DNA of 64,000 bases from Cryptomeria japonica (taxonomy: Eukaryota > Streptophyta > Pinopsida > Cupressales > Cupressaceae). The notes under the pieces were generated by a model that searched no databases, was not told where the DNA came from, and saw only the letters and a program-made list of their open reading frames with translations. The position numbers and the translations under genes were made by a program. Positions 58,112 through 64,000 of this stretch are shown in pieces (position 1 is the stretch's first letter; each line of letters begins with the position of its first letter). The DNA lies in the NCBI RefSeq assembly GCF_030272615.1, contig NC_081410.1, positions 120,776,640 to 120,840,639 of the forward strand. The letters are read 5' to 3'.

Positions 58112-59880
58112 CGAATCTTGTTCTTAAGTATCAACTTGAGAATCATTTATAGAAATACACTCATCTAAAAACAGAGGATTGAGGTAGACACTTTCATCAA
58201 AGAAGAAATCATCATTTGAATCCTTCAAACACCAATCTGGGATACAAACATTATGAGAATTAACTTCATTGGCTTCCTTCATTAGATCATCCATTACCTC
58301 ATTCCTTGCTTTACTATTGGCACAATTCCCAAAGCTATCCTTTGATATAGGCAAGTCTTCTTGATCTAAAGATTCAAAAAGTGGATTGTTGTGAACTTTG
58401 AATTCTTCATAAGGCATAAATTGCACTTCCACCGAGGTTGATACACCTACATAGATTCTATTTTCATCTTTCTCAACAATATCCATATAGCCTTCTATAT
58501 TCTCTTGACTCGAGGATTCTTCTATATGAAACTCTTCATGAAATCTGAAAACTTCATATTCAGGTTGCATGTATGATAAAGACTAGATGCTCAGTGATTC
58601 ATCTTCTTTCACTTGGGGCTGATCTGGAAGTTCATCAATATCTTCAAATGTAAATGTCTCCATTTCTGAAGGAAAAGAAGATATCTGCAAAGTTTCATTT
58701 GTGGTTGCCTCTCCACTAGTCATGGTAATGAAAGGTTGCTCAAAAGTTACTGAAACTTTGACATCATCAATGCTATTGTCATCTCTATTGATTGGTGATG
58801 GAATAATAGGAGTGTCTTCTCCACAAAGGAAGTCATCATCTGATGCTTTGAGAAACCAACTAGGAATAAATATTACTTGTGATTCATCTTGGGATGCTCT
58901 TTCTTCATCATCTTCTTCAAATTTGGGTTGCATGCATGTCTGAAAAGAATTTGATTCATCATCTACAAGCTCTTTATTTTCAAGTTGATAGAATACTTCT
59001 TCCTTGATGTGGTAATCTTCTTAATGCTCATGGCATACATGGTTGCAATCTTCTTTTTCTTCCTCACTCACTTCATCTTGAACTTTCTTTTGACATGTGT
59101 CCTTGTGAGCTGATATAGCTCCATCTTCCTTGACACATGCATATTGTGGTGGGCCATTTTCACAACTTGGATCACAAAAAATTTCATCTAGAATGTTTTC
59201 ATCATCAAGAAACTAATTCTTTCCCTCATCTTTTTGTTCAATCTCTTGCAATGTTTGAAGCAGAGAAGGATGCACTTTGTCATGATCAAGTTTCCTATTT
59301 CCATAGAAGCTTTTCAAAAACTTGATATGTGAATCATTGAGAATCTATTTTTGTTGAGAAATAGGTGGAGGATAATGAGCATCATCATTATTATCCATTG
59401 TTGATTCAATAATACAATCACAAGCAAGAATTTGGTTCTCTTTCATCTTTTTCCTCAATCTTTTATAGAGTCTGGAGTAGAGAAGGATTAATTTTATGAG
59501 GATCAAATTCCTTTCCACTGTAGAAACTCTTCAATAAGTTGACTTGTTTAGGATTATCAAGACTTTGATTCTTTTGAGCAACTGGTACAGGAGAAAGATC
59601 ACTTTTGTCTTCATCTTTCTTGATTGTTGTTGAATTGGGTAAATGATCACAAGTAAGAAAACCAATCTCTTTTCCATGCTTTTCTTCAATATCTTTCAAC
59701 AGTTGACATAAAGAGGGGTGAATCTTATTAGGAGTAAACTGCATTCCACCATAAAAGCTCTTCAAGAATTCAACTTGCATGGGCTCATCAAGAACTTGCT
59801 TCTTTTGATATAAATAGTTTTCATCATCACTTTAACTGTCACTTTCCAACTTTCCTTTGTACCAAACCATTGTTCTGAAT
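58112..59880 (-). pseudogene. Unrecognised acidic ORF(s) with internal repeats, after an Arg-type primer site
   Basis: Minus-strand open stretches at 59463-59780, 58583-58933 and 58124-58570, linked by text with occasional stops, look like one decayed frame beginning near 59870 ('MVWYKGKLESDS'). Residues are rich in Asp, Glu and Ser. A ~50-residue unit, 'FLKSFYGG…KIHPSL', occurs three times: 'VEFLKSFYGGMQFTPNKIHP', 'NLLKSFYSGKEFDPHKINP' and 'FLKSFYGNRKLDHDKVHP'. A second motif occurs twice: 'IPSWFLKASDDDFL' and 'IPDWCLKDSNDDFFF'. No known family is recognised. Its place just inside a primer site suggests an extra frame upstream of gag, as in Tat/Ogre-type gypsy elements; that is inference. 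Confidence 0.5.
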
Positions 59881-59965
59881 TTGATCTTTCAGATAGATTC
59901 GCCAACCTTCATTTTGAAGAAGGTACCTTGAAATTTCTGAGGAACAAAACACACTGGTATTTCGC

Positions 59966-59983
59966 TCCCTAGCAGAGTCACCA
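59966..59983 (-). other. Primer binding site, Arg-type (gypsy)
   Basis: On minus TGGTGACTCTGCTAGGGA, close to the TGGCGACTC(T/C)GCTGGGGA site used by Ogre/Gret-like plant gypsy elements (tRNA-Arg). It lies six bases from a TGTTGG LTR end at 59990. Confidence 0.65.
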
Positions 59984-59989
59984 AAAATC

Positions 59990-61248
59990 TGTTGGTAAAT
60001 AGATTTGTCACTATGAATTCTCCTTCAAACTTGACCCTGTTCGCCCGAAGAGCAGTGACAACCGTCCCAACAATTGGAGAGATTGTGGCGAGGCCACAAT
60101 ATTCCTTTGCATTTTAGAGGGGCAGCTACCTCGTATGATGGTGGTTTTTGGGATTTTTGTGTACTTTTTACCTGAAAGTACAAAAAGGAGACAAAACTAA
60201 ACTAAAGAAAAGAGAATAACGGAAAACCCAATGGAAAACATACAAACACCAAATAGGATTTCACAAATGATGATTGATACAAAGGAGATTTAAGCACAAA
60301 ACAAGATTTAACTCACAAATATCTCAACATACAAAGAGATGGGTAACTCTATCATATCCAAACCAAGATACCAAGCTTGATTGTGTTTCATTACATCAAT
60401 TGCATGAATTGTAAGCATTCCAATAGATGACAAATGATTTGCACATAGACAAAAGATATCACTAATTTGACATATGAAATATTAGTAATAATAACTCAAG
60501 AAGCACATATAGCACATATGAGCTAAATGCATCCTTTATTATCTTCATGAAATTATACAATCTCAAGAACTCTTCTATACAAAGTGCAAACACAAAATTC
60601 ATCAAACTACTTCTCTAAGAAATTCTCCATAGTCTTCCCTCTGTAAGATTCCCCTCTATGATTGAATTACCAAGAAGTATATATAAGTGAGGCTAGTAAC
60701 CCACTTAAGGTAACTATCTTAACCACTTTTATAACTACTTAGAATAACTAACTCTTTAAGTGCACCAACTTGAAATAACTAACTTTCTTTTTAGAAAAAT
60801 AGTTACTTAGAGTAACTACTCAACTTTGGCACTTAAAATAACTACCTCACAACTACTTAGGATAACTACCTAATTTGCCCACTTAGAATAACTACTTCAA
60901 TAACTACTTAGGACAACCAACTACTTAGGATAACTAGCTAAGTCAACCACTTAGGATAACTACCTAAGTTATTACTTATAGTAACTACCTTTTTTCAGAC
61001 AAGTTAGGATTTACCTAACTTTTACAAAGTTAAATTCAAAAGGCTAACTTTAATTACAATAAGTGACATAGTTCACTTTTTCAAGAGGCAATTTGAAATC
61101 CATTACATTGAAGAAAGAAATCGATGTCGATTTTGTCGAGGTGACCTCCATGTCTTCATCTGCATTTTTTGTCTTTGTAACCATTTCATCATCAACTCTC
61201 TTCTTACACTACGGAGTGTAGCTACATGCTAGAAAATACTTGGCATAT
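59990..61248 (-). repeat. 5' LTR of the Arg-primed element (right end uncertain)
   Basis: The inner end is fixed by the primer site. Includes a minisatellite at 60690-61000. It shares no extended match with L2, so L2 is probably not its partner. Confidence 0.45.
60690..61000. repeat. Degenerate minisatellite built on ACTTAGGATAACTAC
   Basis: ACTACTTAGGATAACTACC-like units recur more than ten times with spacers of varying length, for example near 60740, 60848, 60877, 60905, 60925 and 60950. Confidence 0.8.
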
Positions 61249-62914
61249 GTTTCTATATGATCTACCAACACCAAGCAAACATGTACACACGACCACCATT
61301 GGTTTCACTGATCAATCACATAAATGTTTTAGTTTATTTGATTTAAGCATCTTCAGCTCTCATCCACCGCTTAGAACACAAACAAAACTAATAATGTCGT
61401 GCTGCATTAATTCAATGATTTTGAGAGCTTCCTTTGCATAATTCATTTTGTGCACTCACCGCAGTCATTGCAGTTCATGTGGTATCGTTTCTTTGAGGTG
61501 GACTGTCAAACAGTTTGCTTGTGTCTCATCTATGCTTCGATGTTTTTCATTCATGTTGGTTGCAGCAATTGGAACTCTAATATCTGACGAAAACCCTCCA
61601 TCCACTATGCTTTGATGAACATTTGTGACATGTTCCAAAGCTTGCATTTTGGCACAAGCAGGAAGGACGCTAGTGAAAGTTGTGGAATTTGGCTTTAGAC
61701 TTGCCAATTCTATTCACCTCAAGTTTCTAAGCCTTTTCATTGAATTCATATTCTATATGTCTTGCGGGAACGGGGGTCAATGGGGCCACATTCCTTTCTA
61801 AAGTCTTATGTCATCATTCACAAGTCATTTATATGCTTCTGCACATTGCATGCAAGACAAAGGATGCCAATGAAGATGATTTTAATAGAGCTTTTCCCAC
61901 ATATTGTGTTTGAATACCATCTCTTTATGATGTCGCCAAAGCTTGTGTAAGGATATGTCTAGATCCTTGGAAGGCAACTTGCACTGATGCTTGAGATCAC
62001 CTATGAAATTGATTCTCTCATGCAATCTTAGCTATTGGCCTAGCAAAGTTGTTTGTATTATGACTTTCAAAAGAGATATGCAGAGAAGGAGTTCAAGAGT
62101 TGGTTATTAAAACTAACTTTGCATTCATTTGTGGGCCACATGGTGAGTTATTTATGCCAACTGGAGCTTCGCGCGAGCTTTGTGGAGGTGCCACTTTTCA
62201 AATAGAAGAGTATCGGCATGTTGATCATGTTTGCCAAGTTGTCGATAACTACCGATTCATACTTTGCTCAAACACGTTGCTTGCTAGTCGACTCAAGTTT
62301 GAAAGTTGGTTGTTGATATTTGTATTCGGCTTATTTACCTTTTTGGGCCAACTTCACCAATATAATCTCATGTATTGGTAAACTACCAGTTTGAGTGGAG
62401 AGAACTTTGAATTTGAATGCAAATTGGATACTTACCATCCGTATCAGCCAATGTTCAACACTTTACGAATTTGGTAAGACGCTAAGTGATAAAAGAGATA
62501 TATCACCACTTTCTTGCAACTTCATATTGGCCCCCTTTATCTATTTCAGAACTTGCCAACTTCAAAATTGATGAACACTCGAACTCTTTGAATGTACCTA
62601 GAAAGAGCCTATCTCCGATTCATCGACCTTCACTAATCTTATTCAAAACTAGTGTTGAGCATTGTGAAGAATCAACCAACTTGAATATCTGAATAAATCA
62701 TCCCAACTATTTTCCCTTCATCAATCATGATTTGAGATTGATACTTATGCAAGGTTTATAATCTCACAAAGACTAAAAATTTCAATTGTCGAACTCATGA
62801 GGTGAACAATTCAATATTGGATGACAATTTGACAAATTTCTATCTAGGAGGCTCTTAATACAAGATTCAACACAAACCTTAAATTTATCAAGTTTTAAAA
62901 TTGGGGTCAACAAG
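61249..62914. repeat. 1.65-kb direct repeat R2
   Basis: Second copy of R1 in the same orientation, 5.3 kb away, with the same order of contents. Confidence 0.85.
61465..61707 (-). pseudogene. Pentatricopeptide-repeat gene fragment in R2
   Basis: 'ASLKPNSTTFTSVLPACAKM' then 'ALEHVTNVHQSIVDGGFSSD', the same fragment as in R1. 'SVLPACA' here is closer to the usual PPR consensus than R1's 'SIFPTCA'. Confidence 0.75.
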
Positions 62915-63250
62915 TTGTTAAGCATCCCATATAAGAGTTTGTTTCCTTTGGTTTAGAGCATGCAACAACCTATGTAAGACATGAAATTAAAATGCAAATG
63001 TGTGCCTCGTATTAGGAACTTCTCGTATAAGAGTTTGTTTTCTCTAGTTTTGAAAATGTGTAACCCCATGTAAGACAAATATATGCCTGGTTTCGAGGAC
63101 ATCTCATGTAAGAGTTTGTTTTCTCTAGTTTTGAGAATGTGTATGCCATATAAGACATATATAAATGTTGCATCTAGTTTCAGGCATGAAGCATATCGTG
63201 TAAGAATTTATTTTCTTTGGTTTCGAGAATGAACACCCCTGTTTAAGATA
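62915..63250. repeat. Degenerate tandem repeat, ~75-100-bp unit, four copies
   Basis: 'GTAAGAGTTTGTTTTCTCTA' or close variants near 62932, 63033, 63108 and 63199, each followed by GTTTTGAGAATG(TGT). Confidence 0.8.
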
Positions 63251-64000
63251 TTGCAAAAATATAGTACAAAGAGGGCGATATGTATGTTCCCCCTTAAGAT
63301 GTCAACATAGCCCTATGTTGATGCCTCAAGGAAGCTAGAAACAAGGATGCCCACCTTCAACACCAAGGAGATATCATTTAAGGCAATAATGTTCATAAAT
63401 CTAAGGTAAAGAGGTAATACTCTTACAAGCAAGGATAAGATAGTTGAAAAAGAGATATCTGACAACAAGTGTAAAGAGGATCCTTGGAGGAGAAGAGATC
63501 TTTTCTCAAAAGACATCTACCTCCAAGAGGAGTTTCTTAAACGAACATAACATCTACCAAAATAAAGGAAGGAGAAAAAGAATACCTACCTTTGAACTCC
63601 TATTGCTAGGTAAAGGGGATTCTTGATGAAGGATGACACACGTTTGACCCAAAGTGAGGGGTTTGTTTATAATAGATATACATTGCCAAGTATAAAAGAG
63701 GTTGTAGTCAAGCATACACACCTCTTGCATAAGAGATAATCCTTGAGCAAACAACAACTTCACACAAGGAATGACATCAAATCATAAGTAAACGCCACTC
63801 AACAAAGGAAAAGTGGATCCTTAGAAAGGATAGGAGAGATCAATGCCCCCCAAGCATAGGGACAATGAGAAGAACTATACAAACTCTAAGGAGAGATTAG
63901 ACATAAGAAAATGCATAATGTACTCACATGAAGGAATATTTCATGCAAGAAAAGACATCAAGATATGTAGAATGCAACTCTAAAGAAGAGGTAAACTTCA
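63251..64000. other. No recognised feature to window end
   Basis: Short open stretches only; no family recognised. Confidence 0.4.

Noticed and set aside
58112..58943. Acidic frames as an ordinary host gene
   Set aside because: They sit directly inside an LTR primer site and contain several stops; element origin is more economical, though not proven.
55911..62914. R1 and R2 as the two LTRs of one element
   Set aside because: No primer site next to either inner edge and no purine tract at the other, no matching target duplication, and a separate primer site/LTR junction (59966-59990) lies between them.
1..64000. tRNA, rRNA, CRISPR or bacterial-type operon features
   Set aside because: None seen; the tRNA-like strings are retroelement primer sites.

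Overview
This window is eukaryotic, plant nuclear DNA, probably from a large-genome species such as a gymnosperm. It is AT-rich, has one recognisable host gene with GT-AG introns, and is otherwise dominated by decayed LTR retrotransposons. They carry plant-type primer binding sites (mostly initiator tRNA-Met, 'TGGTATCAGAGC'). The taxonomic guess is inference; no marker gene fixes the species. No bacterial operon, rRNA, tRNA or CRISPR array was seen.

Layout. 1-4457: a minus-strand Ty3/gypsy element running off the left edge, with stops, a frameshift and a mutated RT active site. 5195-7244 (+): three exons of a DUF3537 membrane-protein gene, the plant relatives of insect gustatory/odorant receptors; its N-terminal exon(s) are not in view. 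8460-9770: exon-like, lysine/glutamate-rich remnants of unknown origin. 10102-28490: a three-level nest. A minus-strand copia element with ~285-bp LTRs (called Y here) is split in its leader by a ~2.9-kb non-autonomous LTR element (X). X carries fragments resembling pectin methylesterase and gulonolactone oxidase. X's own 5' LTR is split by a tandem copia array (Z) of the form LTR-internal-LTR-internal-LTR, flanked by the 5-bp duplication GGGTG.

28490-37380: mostly decayed intergenic DNA with microsatellites, a 62-63-bp tandem repeat, a LINE zinc-binding-domain relic, and a ~468-bp tandem duplication whose second copy was later hit by a 1.1-kb solo LTR (duplicated site ATAGT). 37380-40760: a gypsy-type LTR with internal remnants. 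40759-53280: a copia LTR plus gag (U), then a second LTR with primer site (V), then a complete but inactivated minus-strand copia (W, 43344-50427, duplicated site GTTAC). 53285-64000: a minus copia gag relic, another gypsy-like LTR, a minus element with an Arg-type primer site and unusual acidic repeat-containing reading frames, and two 1.65-kb direct repeats (R1, R2), each holding a pentatricopeptide-repeat gene fragment.

The only gene likely to serve the host is DUF3537. The most notable structure is the nest at 10-28 kb, especially gene-fragment capture in X and the shared-LTR tandem Z. I saw no convincing wholly new biological system.
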